A stretch of DNA of 7,294 nt from Acidobacteriota bacterium (GTDB taxonomy: Bacteria; Acidobacteriota; Terriglobia; Terriglobales; Acidobacteriaceae). This document shows, piece after piece, positions 1-6,482 of the stretch. The position numbers were made by a program, and so were the translations under genes. Under the pieces are notes generated by a model. The model did not search any database. It had not been told where the DNA came from and saw nothing but the letters and a program-made list of their open reading frames with translations. Position 1 is the first letter of the stretch. Each line of letters opens with the position of its first letter. The DNA lies in assembly GCA_021811745.1 (NCBI GenBank), contig JAJZNH010000362.1:1-7294 (forward strand), written 5' to 3'.

Positions 1-1
1 G

Positions 2-103
2 GCGATAAACGATGCCGTGAAAAACTTGGGCGATATTGCCAACAATCTGGATCAAATTACGACCGCCGCGGAGACCGCAGCAAAGCTTGCTGCGCTGGTG
101 TGA
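2..103 (+). CDS. C-terminal tail of an unidentified protein (5' partial)
   Basis: Reading from base 2 gives 33 open codons ending in TGA at 101-103. The peptide starts AINDAVKNLGDIANNL and ends ETAAKLAALV. It is rich in Ala, Leu, Asn and Asp with hydrophobic residues spaced three to four apart, as expected for an amphipathic or coiled-coil helix at a protein C-terminus. Its composition looks like real coding sequence, unlike the other two forward frames, one of which stops at once. The start lies outside the window, so family and function cannot be assigned. The gap of more than 500 bases to hsdR argues that it is a neighbouring gene and not part of the R-M operon. Confidence 0.5.
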   Translation, partial: AINDAVKNLGDIANNLDQITTAAETAAKLAALV

Positions 104-110
104 TCTCCGC
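68..110. repeat. Nested inverted repeats over the end of the partial upstream gene
   Basis: An outer arm GCGGAGA (68-74) pairs with TCTCCGC (104-110). Inside it CGCAGCAA (76-83) pairs with TTGCTGCG (87-94) around a 3-base loop. The stop codon (101-103) lies in the 9-base bulge on the 3' side. The structure could end or stabilise the upstream transcript, but no T-run follows, so it is not a standard intrinsic terminator. The pairing is seen in the sequence; any function is a guess. Confidence 0.35.
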
Positions 111-202
111 CTGAGGGCCCGCCGCCATTTCGAGCGCATCAGTCCGGCTCCACAGCTTCAAGGACTCGATCGCTGCGGTCGATTGGTCGGGGCGGCGCTG
201 AT

Positions 203-219
203 CCGCGAGCTCTTCGCGG
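203..219. repeat. Short GC-rich hairpin
   Basis: CCGCGA (203-208) and TCGCGG (214-219) form a perfect 6-bp stem with a 5-base loop. No T-run follows. It could be a structured part of a 3' untranslated region or chance pairing in GC-rich DNA. Confidence 0.25.
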
Positions 220-278
220 TGAGGAGCGAATTTATCCGCCAATGGCGAAGAATGCCTGATGCGAGGCCATATTTCAAG

Positions 279-310
279 CCGAATTCGTGTGTATCGATTA
301 CGGAATTCGG
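279..310. repeat. 8-bp inverted repeat CCGAATTC / GAATTCGG, followed by a T-run
   Basis: CCGAATTC (279-286) and GAATTCGG (303-310) are perfect reverse complements separated by 16 bases. Each arm contains a GAATTC palindrome, and the spacer contains ATCGAT. Five T residues follow at 315-319. The element could be a weak terminator, with a long loop and a short gap before the T-run, or a two-site operator bound by a dimeric regulator, since the arm centres are about 24 bases apart. The sequence shows the symmetry only. Confidence 0.35.
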
Positions 311-466
311 GAACTTTTTAAGGATCATTCTCATTTTTCCTCGGCGGAGGCAGGGATGCTTAGCGTCCACTGCCAAAATCGCGCCAAATTACATGTTCCC
401 AATCACACCGAAGGGCAATTGGTAGATCTCTTGGAGACGGTTGGCCGTCCTCCCGAGCCATTGGAT

Positions 467-481
467 CTGATGCCCTGATGC
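467..481. repeat. Short tandem repeat of CTGATGC
   Basis: CTGATGC occurs at 467-473 and again at 475-481, separated by one C. It lies about 140 bases upstream of hsdR. It could be a protein-binding site, but two copies of a 7-mer may be chance. Confidence 0.2.
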
Positions 482-604
482 GGCAGACTGAGAAAGTCCC
501 GGGCGTACGATGCTTGCGGCGACTGCATCGGGAATAATTACGACATCACTACGGCGGTGGCGTTAGCAAGATTAAATAGATACTGCTTATCCAAGCCAAG
601 CAGT

Positions 605-617
605 TACAATTTTCGTG
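605..617 (+). promoter_or_regulatory. Possible hsdR promoter (-10 TACAAT) giving a near-leaderless mRNA
   Basis: TACAAT at 605-610 matches the bacterial -10 consensus TATAAT at five of six positions, and the preceding 40 bases are AT-rich. Initiation about 7 bases downstream, near 617, would leave a leader of roughly 5 bases before the hsdR ATG at 622. No good -35 box is found at the usual spacing. No Shine-Dalgarno sequence precedes the ATG, which agrees with leaderless translation but does not prove it. Confidence 0.35.
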
Positions 618-621
618 GCTC

Positions 622-3471
622 ATGACACCCGAAGAAATAGCCCGGGAAACCATCGACGCGCTCCTGCGGCAGGCAGGATGGGCAATCCAGGACCGCGCCG
701 ACGCCAACATTGATGCGGCACGCGGCGTTGCCATTCGCGAGTTTTCTCTTGGGCACGGCTATGGGGAGGCTGACTATCTACTCTTCGTCGATGGTCAGGC
801 GGCCGGAGTGGTCGAGGCCAAGAAAGAGGGTTCCACCCTCACAGGTGTAGAACTCCAGACCAAGAAGTACAGTGAAGGCATCCCAGAAGCCCTGCCTGCG
901 CCCATCCGTCCGCTCCCCTTCTGTTACCAGTCCACCGGGATCGAAACGCGCTTCACCAATCTGCTGGAACCAGATCCCACAAGTCGCCCCGTGTTCTGCT
1001 TCCATACACCGGAGATTCTTGCGCGCTGGCTGTCGGATGAGCTGATCTCGCCTGGAGCCATGCCAAAGGCGAGACTCCAGCAGATGCCAGTTCTCATTGA
1101 GGATGGTCTTCGTCCCGCCCAGGCCAAGGCCATCTACGCGCTCGAAGACTCTCTCCGACTGGGACGCCGCCGCGCGCTGATCCAGATGGCAACGGGCGCG
1201 GGCAAAACCTACACCGCCTGCAATTTTCTTTACCGGCTCATCAAGTTCGCCGGAGCGCAAAGAGTGCTGTTCCTCGTCGATCGCGGCAATCTTGGTCGCC
1301 AGGCGCTGAAGGAATTTCAGGCCTTCCGCACTCCCGACGACGGGCGCATCTTCACCGAGCTTTATAACGTGCAGCACATGCAATCCAGCCGCGTCGATCC
1401 GGTTGCCAAGGTCTGCATATCGACCATCCAACGGCTGTTTTCCATGCTCAAGGGTGAGGATCTGGAACCAGAACTGGATGAGCTCTCCAGCTCATCGCTA
1501 GAAATGCTGCAACGACAACCGGAACCCATCGGCTACAACCCCGCCATTCCGATCGATACCTTTGACATCATCGTGACGGACGAGTGCCATCGCTCCATCT
1601 ATAACCAGTGGCGGCAGGTGCTGGAATACTTCGACGCTTCGCTGATCGGGCTGACGGCGACACCCTCCAAGCAGACCATGGGGTTCTTCCATCAGAACCT
1701 CGTCACGGAATACCCCTATGAGAAAGCCGTGGCCGATGGCGTGAACGTCGACTTTGACCTCTACAAGATTCGCACGCTCATCTCAGAGCACGGCAACGTC
1801 ATCAATGCGGGCTACCAGGTGGACTACCGCGACCGCGAAACCCGTAAAGTGCGCTGGGAGATGGCCGACCAGGATATCCCCTACGACTCCGACGAACTTG
1901 ACCGTAGAGTCGTGGTTCCAGACCAGATCCGCACCATCGCCCGCACTTTCCGCGACCGGCTCTTTACCGATATCTTTCCGGGCCGCACCGAAGTGCCGAA
2001 GACGCTCATCTTCGCCAAAGACGACAGCCATGCCGACGACATTGTGCAGATCCTGCGCGAAGAATTCGGCAAGGGCAACGACTTTGCGCAGAAGATCACC
2101 TACCGAACCGGCGCGGCCAAGGTAAAGGTGAAAAAGAAAGATAAGGATGGCAACGAGTATGAAGTCGATGAGTGGAAGTCGAACGGCCTCAAGCCGGAAG
2201 ACCTCCTGAGCGAATTCCGTACCGGCTACAATCCCCGCATTGCCGTCACGGTGGACATGATCGCCACCGGCACGGATATCAAGCCGCTTGAGATCGTCAT
2301 GTTCATGCGGGCGGTCAAGAGCCGCACCATGTTCGAGCAGATGAAAGGCCGCGGCGCGCGCACCGTCACCCCTACGGAGTTGAAGAGCGTAACACCCGAC
2401 GGAGCAGCCAAGGATCACTTCGTCATCATCGATGCGGTGGGCCTGGAGCCTGAAAAGATGCAGGACACGCAGCCGCTCGATCGCAAGAAGAACTTCTCGC
2501 TCGACAAGCTGTTTGAGCTGGTCACCTTCGGCAATCGCGAGCCGGACGTGCTCAGCTCCATCGCCTCCCGGCTGGCACGGCTCGACCAGAGGCTTACGCC
2601 GAACGATCGCACCGCGCTGACGGAAGCGGCCCAAGGACAGCCGCTTTCGGCCATTGCCGTAGACATTGTGACGGCACTAGACCCGGACCGGCATATGGAA
2701 GTGGCCCGTGCAAAGCACGACACAAATGAGCCAACCGACGAGCAGATTTCGCAGGCGCGGAAGGAATTGCTGCAGCAGGCTGCCAAACCGCTTTCCACAA
2801 ATCCCGGCCTCCGCAACCTTATCCTGTCCGTGAAAAAATCGTACGAGCAAATCATCGACACGGTGAACCAGGATCAACTGCTCGAAGCGGGCCCCGCAGA
2901 GGCAGCGCAGGAGCGCGCCCTCCGCCTCGTCCAGTCGTTCGAGCAGTTCCTTCAGCAGCATAAGGATGAAATTGAAGTGCTACAGATTCTCTACAGCAAG
3001 CCCTACGCCGCTGGACTCTCGCTCAAGCAGGTGAAGGCGCTGGCCAGCGTGCTGGAAAAGCCGATGGACGGCAGCCCGCGCGCCACCCCCGACCAGCTAT
3101 GGCATGCTTATCAGTGCCTCGATGGATCACATGTGCACGGCCGCAAGACCGAGGTCGCGGCGGACCTGGTGAATCTTGTCCGCTTTGCGCTGAAGCAGAA
3201 GGGAGAGCTGATGCCGCGCCGGTCCGAGGTGGACAAACGCTTCTCCACGTGGCTGCAGCAACAGCATGGCGCCGGCGTCGACTTCACTGCCGATCAACTG
3301 CGATGGCTGGAGGCCATCCGCGATCACATTGCGGCAAGCCTAGCCGTGGATGTGGATGATTTTGACCTGGATCCGTTTATTCAGTGGGGCGGATTGGGCA
3401 AGGCGCAGCAGGTTTTCGGAGACAAGTTCTTCCCGCTGCTGCATGAGCTGAATGAGGTGTTGGCAGCATGA
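622..3471 (+). CDS. hsdR: Type I restriction enzyme HsdR, endonuclease/translocase subunit (EcoEI-like)
   Basis: HsdR is the ATP-dependent motor and nuclease of a type I R-M complex. It reels in DNA flanking an unmethylated target and cuts at a distance. The 949-residue protein has an N-terminal nuclease (about 1-140) with Asp51 and the Glu65-Ala-Lys67 signature of PD-(D/E)xK enzymes. Two RecA-like domains follow, with Walker A ATGAGKT (190-196), DECH box (320-323), motif III TATPS (345-349), TLIFAKDD (461-468), ATGTD (548-552) and motif VI QMKGRGAR (573-580). A C-terminal domain (about 680-949) of EcoEI HsdR type ends with FDLDPFIQWGGLGKAQQVFG. All key residues are present and the length is normal for this family. 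The ATG at 622 is the only plausible start: an in-frame TAG lies at 577-579 with no ATG, GTG or TTG between, and PEEIARETIDALLRQAGW is typical of the family N-terminus. A lysine-rich loop (about 500-520) interrupts the second helicase domain. The stop overlaps hsdS. Confidence 0.97.
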   Translation: MTPEEIARETIDALLRQAGWAIQDRADANIDAARGVAIREFSLGHGYGEADYLLFVDGQAAGVVEAKKEGSTLTGVELQTKKYSEGIPEALPAPIRPLPFCYQSTGIETRFTNLLEPDPTSRPVFCFHTPEILARWLSDELISPGAMPKARLQQMPVLIEDGLRPAQAKAIYALEDSLRLGRRRALIQMATGAGKTYTACNFLYRLIKFAGAQRVLFLVDRGNLGRQALKEFQAFRTPDDGRIFTELYNVQHMQSSRVDPVAKVCISTIQRLFSMLKGEDLEPELDELSSSSLEMLQRQPEPIGYNPAIPIDTFDIIVTDECHRSIYNQWRQVLEYFDASLIGLTATPSKQTMGFFHQNLVTEYPYEKAVADGVNVDFDLYKIRTLISEHGNVINAGYQVDYRDRETRKVRWEMADQDIPYDSDELDRRVVVPDQIRTIARTFRDRLFTDIFPGRTEVPKTLIFAKDDSHADDIVQILREEFGKGNDFAQKITYRTGAAKVKVKKKDKDGNEYEVDEWKSNGLKPEDLLSEFRTGYNPRIAVTVDMIATGTDIKPLEIVMFMRAVKSRTMFEQMKGRGARTVTPTELKSVTPDGAAKDHFVIIDAVGLEPEKMQDTQPLDRKKNFSLDKLFELVTFGNREPDVLSSIASRLARLDQRLTPNDRTALTEAAQGQPLSAIAVDIVTALDPDRHMEVARAKHDTNEPTDEQISQARKELLQQAAKPLSTNPGLRNLILSVKKSYEQIIDTVNQDQLLEAGPAEAAQERALRLVQSFEQFLQQHKDEIEVLQILYSKPYAAGLSLKQVKALASVLEKPMDGSPRATPDQLWHAYQCLDGSHVHGRKTEVAADLVNLVRFALKQKGELMPRRSEVDKRFSTWLQQQHGAGVDFTADQLRWLEAIRDHIAASLAVDVDDFDLDPFIQWGGLGKAQQVFGDKFFPLLHELNEVLAA

Positions 3472-5018
3472 GTGAATTGCCGAGTAGCTGGTTGTTGAGC
3501 AGGGTGGGAGATTTATTTGATACGGTCGGCGGAGGCACTCCCTCGACCGGTGTCGCCGAGTTTTGGCAGGGATTGGTGCCTTGGATTTCAAGCGCCGACA
3601 TTGATGAGGCCCACAATCTTTCAATCAGTCGATTCATCTCAGAGGAGGCGGTCAGCTCATCTGCTACGAATTTGGTGCCAGCAGGTTCTGTCATCGTCGT
3701 GACACGTGTCGGTCTGGGCAAGGTGGCGATCAATGATGTTCCACTCTGTTTTAGTCAAGATCACCAAGCGCTGCTTGTTGACGACAGGTTTTTCGACCGG
3801 AAATATGTGCTGCACTACATGAGCACCGCCGTTCAAACGTTCAAGCAAATTGGCAGGGGAACCACGATCAGCGGCGTTACGAAGAAGCAGCTACTGGAGA
3901 CTAACTTCGTCCTTCCACCACTAAAAGAACAAACTCGCATTGTCGCCGAAATCGAGAAGCAGTTTTCACGGCTGGATGCTGCGACGGCTGCGCTGAAGCG
4001 GGTGCAGACGAATCTGAAACGGTATCGCGCGTCGGTGCTGAAGGCTGCATGCGAAGGGCAACTGGTTCCCACGGAAGCCGAACTCGCCCGCAAGGAAGGC
4101 CGCGATTACGAGCCTGCCGACGAGCTTCTCGAACGCATTCTGCGCGAGCGCCGCGCCCGCTGGGAGGCCGACACGCTGGCAAAGATGATCGCCTCCGGCA
4201 AGCCCCCAAAGGACGATCGCTGGAAGCAGAAGTACAAAGAACCATCCGCTCCAGACACCACCGGATTGCCCGTCCTGCCAGAAGGATGGTGCTGGACCAG
4301 AGCCGAACAAATCTGTGACTTTATTACGAAGGGAACGACGCCGTCGGCGGGCAGGTTGTTTCACGGACATGGCGACATACCGTTTATTAAGGTATACAAC
4401 CTGACGAAAACTGGACGCTTAGACTTCGCGATCAATCCTACCTTCGTCGAGTTCGATACTCATCGGTCGGAACTCGCTCGATCTCGAGTGTTTCCAGGCG
4501 ACGTCCTAATGAATATAGTGGGCCCACCACTTGGTAAGGTGTCTGTGGTGCCGGACGATTTTGCTGAATGGAACATCAATCAAGCTATTGCTGTTTTCCG
4601 CCCAATCTGCGGACTTTTGAACTCGTATTTCGCTGCCTGCCTCATGAGCGAATATACGATCCGATGGGCTCAAGGGCGAGCCAAGGCTACAGCTGGTCAG
4701 TTCAACCTCACCCTGGAAATCTGTCGAGATCTACCCGTTCCGCTCCCACCGCTTCAGGAGCAGAGACGTATCGTAGGAGAATTGGAACGACTCGTCGGAG
4801 CTATTAATCGTCTGACCCTCTCCGGCGAAGTCACTGATTCAAGGAGTAGTCAGTTGCGCAATGCCATTCTGGAGTCGGCCTTCTCAGGGAAACTCGTCCC
4901 CCAAGACCCTGCCGACGAACCAGCATCCCTCCTGCTGGAGCGCATGCGCGCCGACCGTCGTTCCGCTACCGCCAAGGCCAGGCGCCGCCCGCGAGAAAAG
5001 CACACAGTAACCGTGTGA
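3468..5018 (+). CDS. hsdS: Type I R-M specificity subunit HsdS
   Basis: HsdS recognises the bipartite DNA target and scaffolds two HsdM and up to two HsdR subunits. The 516-residue protein has the usual pseudo-symmetric layout. TRD1 (about 5-148) opens with LPSSWLLSRVGDLFDTVGGG. The central conserved region (about 149-265) starts LPPLKEQTRIVAEIEKQ and continues with ASVLKAACEGQLVP and a long charged helix. TRD2 (about 270-425) opens LPEGWCWTRAEQICDFITKG. The C-terminal conserved region (426-500) repeats the pattern with LPPLQEQRRIVGELERL and AILESAFSGKLVP. The two conserved regions form the antiparallel coiled coil that sets the spacing of the half-sites. The ATG at 3468 overlaps the hsdR stop as ATGA, with GAGGTG about 10 bases upstream, so translation is coupled. 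The recognition domains differ from each other and look more AT-rich than the conserved parts, consistent with shuffling. The target sequence cannot be predicted. Confidence 0.96.
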   Translation: MSELPSSWLLSRVGDLFDTVGGGTPSTGVAEFWQGLVPWISSADIDEAHNLSISRFISEEAVSSSATNLVPAGSVIVVTRVGLGKVAINDVPLCFSQDHQALLVDDRFFDRKYVLHYMSTAVQTFKQIGRGTTISGVTKKQLLETNFVLPPLKEQTRIVAEIEKQFSRLDAATAALKRVQTNLKRYRASVLKAACEGQLVPTEAELARKEGRDYEPADELLERILRERRARWEADTLAKMIASGKPPKDDRWKQKYKEPSAPDTTGLPVLPEGWCWTRAEQICDFITKGTTPSAGRLFHGHGDIPFIKVYNLTKTGRLDFAINPTFVEFDTHRSELARSRVFPGDVLMNIVGPPLGKVSVVPDDFAEWNINQAIAVFRPICGLLNSYFAACLMSEYTIRWAQGRAKATAGQFNLTLEICRDLPVPLPPLQEQRRIVGELERLVGAINRLTLSGEVTDSRSSQLRNAILESAFSGKLVPQDPADEPASLLLERMRADRRSATAKARRRPREKHTVTV

Positions 5019-5079
5019 TGCACGGGGATGGGCATCCAACTCGGGAATATGCCATGATGGTGTCTCGGAGGGCAGACCG
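5019..5079 (+). promoter_or_regulatory. 61-base gap with strong Shine-Dalgarno GGAGG (5067-5071) for gene X
   Basis: This is the only real gap inside the gene cluster. GGAGG at 5067-5071 lies 8 bases before CTG at 5080, ideal spacing for initiation, whereas the first in-frame TTG (5164) has no such site. Weak pairings such as GATGC (5017-5021) with GCATC (5032-5036) are present, but no GC-rich stem followed by a T-run, so I see no terminator. ATG codons at 5054 and 5057 are in a frame that stops at 5081-5083, which could form a seven- to ten-codon leader peptide ending right at the X start. No convincing promoter was seen. Confidence 0.5.
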
Positions 5080-6030
5080 CTGAACTACATCGAACAAGAG
5101 ATTGCGCTGGAGACCGAGGCGCCGTTCGGAGCAGATGTCCCGATCTCCATCAGTTCTGCGCTTTTGCGCCATTTGAATGACACTGCGCGTCCCTGCGTCC
5201 GCATGGCCATCGAGGGCGCCAGTTCTCATGCCGGAGCGCTGCCGGCATGGCTGGAAAGGGCCTCGGACATTCGCACCACCGGTTTTGAGGGCCAGCAAGG
5301 GAGATCGGTTCTCCACGTTAAGGCTCCCATGCTCGGGGAGGCGGCGCCCGAAATCTTTGAGCAGAAGACTCTGTGGCCGCGCGTTGCCAACCCAGAAGAA
5401 ACCGCCTTGCAACTGATTGGCAGGGCAGGGCAGGCAGTCCGGCGGGAGGAAACCGGCAGCGATCTTTACGACAAGTCCCTTCTGCGGCGTTTCAGCAGCT
5501 GGAAAGGGTTTTTCTCACATGGCGTCTTGGGTATTCATATGCCCAGCGTCCCGTCGGATGGGACCATTGTGCCGGCGTCGCTTGATATAAGAGTTGTCGA
5601 GCACGCGCAGAGGCTGAGTGCTTTGACCCCGCCGCCGCGCCAGGTTCGGGTGGTGGGTACGCTCGAGATGATCCGACACAGCACTCGCTCGTTTGCGCTG
5701 AAGCTGGATAGCGGTGAAGAGGTCAAAGGTGTCTTGCAGGAAGGAGAGCCCGCGCTTTTGCAGCGCTATTTTGGTCGTGACATTACTGTGCTCGGTAAAG
5801 CCATCTATCGGCCGTCGGGATCGCTTCTACGTCTGGATGCCTACGAATTGCTGGATAGCACCGAAGGCCGTACTGCATTTTCCTTTGTTCCGGGGGCATT
5901 AAGCATAGCGACAAGCACGATAAAGAAGACGCAGACCCTGAAGACCGGTGTGTCAGCTTTCTTTGGTACCTGGCCTGGCGAGGAGAGCGATGAGGAGTTG
6001 CTGGCCGCGCTAGGAGATATCCGGCATTGA
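5080..6030 (+). CDS. Gene X: uncharacterised PIN partner with OB-like region and antitoxin-like tail; CTG start
   Basis: I do not recognise a named family. From the CTG at 5080 the product has 316 residues and begins (Met)NYIEQEIALETEAPFGAD. The frame is open from a TAA at 5008-5010, and no ATG, GTG or TTG occurs before TTG at 5164. The stretch before that TTG reads as good protein, and GGAGG is 8 bases before the CTG, so CTG is preferred; TTG 5164 would give 288 residues. No signal peptide or membrane segment is seen. Residues about 187-258 alternate as in a five-strand OB-like barrel (RQVRVVGTLEMI, SFALKLDSGEEVKGVL, ITVLGKAIYRPSG, LLRLDAYELL), suggesting nucleic-acid binding. The last 27 residues, with FFGTWPGEESDEELLAALG, resemble acidic Trp-Pro-Gly tails of antitoxin-like proteins encoded beside PIN toxins. 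The stop overlaps the PIN start. Likely role, by inference: inhibitor or targeting partner of the PIN nuclease. Confidence refers to the gene, not the role. Confidence 0.85.
   Translation: MNYIEQEIALETEAPFGADVPISISSALLRHLNDTARPCVRMAIEGASSHAGALPAWLERASDIRTTGFEGQQGRSVLHVKAPMLGEAAPEIFEQKTLWPRVANPEETALQLIGRAGQAVRREETGSDLYDKSLLRRFSSWKGFFSHGVLGIHMPSVPSDGTIVPASLDIRVVEHAQRLSALTPPPRQVRVVGTLEMIRHSTRSFALKLDSGEEVKGVLQEGEPALLQRYFGRDITVLGKAIYRPSGSLLRLDAYELLDSTEGRTAFSFVPGALSIATSTIKKTQTLKTGVSAFFGTWPGEESDEELLAALGDIRH
6012..6030 (+). promoter_or_regulatory. Ribosome binding site and TTGA start/stop overlap for the PIN gene
   Basis: AGGAGA (6012-6017) lies 9 bases before TTG at 6027. The TTG start and the TGA stop of gene X (6028-6030) share bases. 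The next in-frame ATG (6129) would remove the first catalytic Asp of the PIN domain, so the TTG start is strongly preferred. The overlap should make PIN synthesis depend on translation of X. Confidence 0.7.
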
Positions 6031-6482
6031 ATCAATCCTATGTCCTGGACACGAGCACTCTGCTCAACCTGATTCGTGGCAAAGAGCTAGGGCACCAGAT
6101 CGATCAGGCCTTTGGCCTTAGGTCAGCGATGTACCGGCACACCGTATCGATCGTCACCCACGGCGAGCTTCGGGTTCTTGCAAATCGCCTTGACTGGGGA
6201 GATCAGAAGCGGAAAGCTCTGGATTCCGCGCTAGATAATCTGGTCACCGTCAACATCGACACCCAAGAGCTCGTAAATGCCTACGTGAGTGTTGAAGAGG
6301 CCTGTCGCAATGTGTCTGGTGGCGACAGAATAATGGGTAAGAACGATATTTGGATTGCAGCAACCGCGCTCACCACGGGGTTGCCCTTAATCACGACAGA
6401 TAAGGATTTTAAACACCTCAATCCTGGCTTGATTCAGGTTCACTGGGTGGATCCTCAGCTTGGGAGTAAAGGGAAGCAATGA
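6027..6482 (+). CDS. PIN-domain ribonuclease, VapC-like
   Basis: PIN-domain proteins are Mg2+-dependent nucleases; VapC members cleave tRNA, rRNA or mRNA and are held inactive by an adjacent antitoxin. The 151-residue product covers the whole domain. The first strand is SYVLDTSTLLNLI with Asp8, and THGELRVLA supplies Glu47. KNDIWIAATAL supplies Asp107, and LITTDKDF supplies Asp125, with Asp127 as an extra acidic residue. All four acidic positions of the active site are thus present, so it should be catalytically competent. The length is slightly above a typical VapC. It begins with TTG overlapping the stop of X and ends in an ATGA overlap with hsdM. That tight coupling makes X, and not a short VapB, the obvious partner, since no small upstream antitoxin gene is present. 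The RNA or DNA target is unknown. An alternative role is an R-M-associated defence nuclease rather than a classical toxin. Confidence 0.93.
   Translation: MNQSYVLDTSTLLNLIRGKELGHQIDQAFGLRSAMYRHTVSIVTHGELRVLANRLDWGDQKRKALDSALDNLVTVNIDTQELVNAYVSVEEACRNVSGGDRIMGKNDIWIAATALTTGLPLITTDKDFKHLNPGLIQVHWVDPQLGSKGKQ

Larger units (their letters stand above)
104..621. other. Long intergenic region with no recognisable gene
   Basis: About 518 bases separate the upstream stop from hsdR. Forward and reverse reading frames of 60-130 codons exist, but their translations are rich in Arg, Pro and Ser, lack any motif I recognise, overlap each other on both strands, and lack convincing ribosome binding sites. 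The region holds several small inverted repeats and, near its 3' end, a possible promoter for hsdR. The part from about 270 to 420 is visibly more AT-rich than the coding regions. It may hold decayed coding sequence or regulatory sites, but I cannot identify either. Confidence 0.6.

Noticed and set aside
57..376. Two overlapping reverse-strand frames that might be a decayed gene
   Set aside because: They are in different frames, start at weak codons or contexts, and match no family I recognise; a translated search would be needed to call a pseudogene.
36..425. Forward frame of 129 codons in the upstream region
   Set aside because: The translation is Arg/Pro-rich, lacks recognised motifs, overlaps the better-looking coding tail at 2-103, and has no clear ribosome binding site.
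287..478. Forward frame of 63 codons in the intergenic region
   Set aside because: No good start context and no recognisable motif; it is short enough to be chance.
508..530. CGATGC/GCATCG inverted repeat upstream of hsdR
   Set aside because: Six base pairs with an 11-base loop is within chance expectation for this length of sequence, and nothing nearby supports a role.
778..1431. Reverse-strand frame of 217 codons inside hsdR
   Set aside because: Antisense to the nuclease and Walker A regions, with no motif of its own.
1783..2634. Reverse-strand frame of 283 codons inside hsdR
   Set aside because: It lies opposite the conserved helicase motifs of hsdR and is a shadow produced by GC-rich codon bias.
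5026..5037. GGATG/CATCC pairing after hsdS as a terminator
   Set aside because: The loop is only two bases, the stem is short, and no T-run follows.
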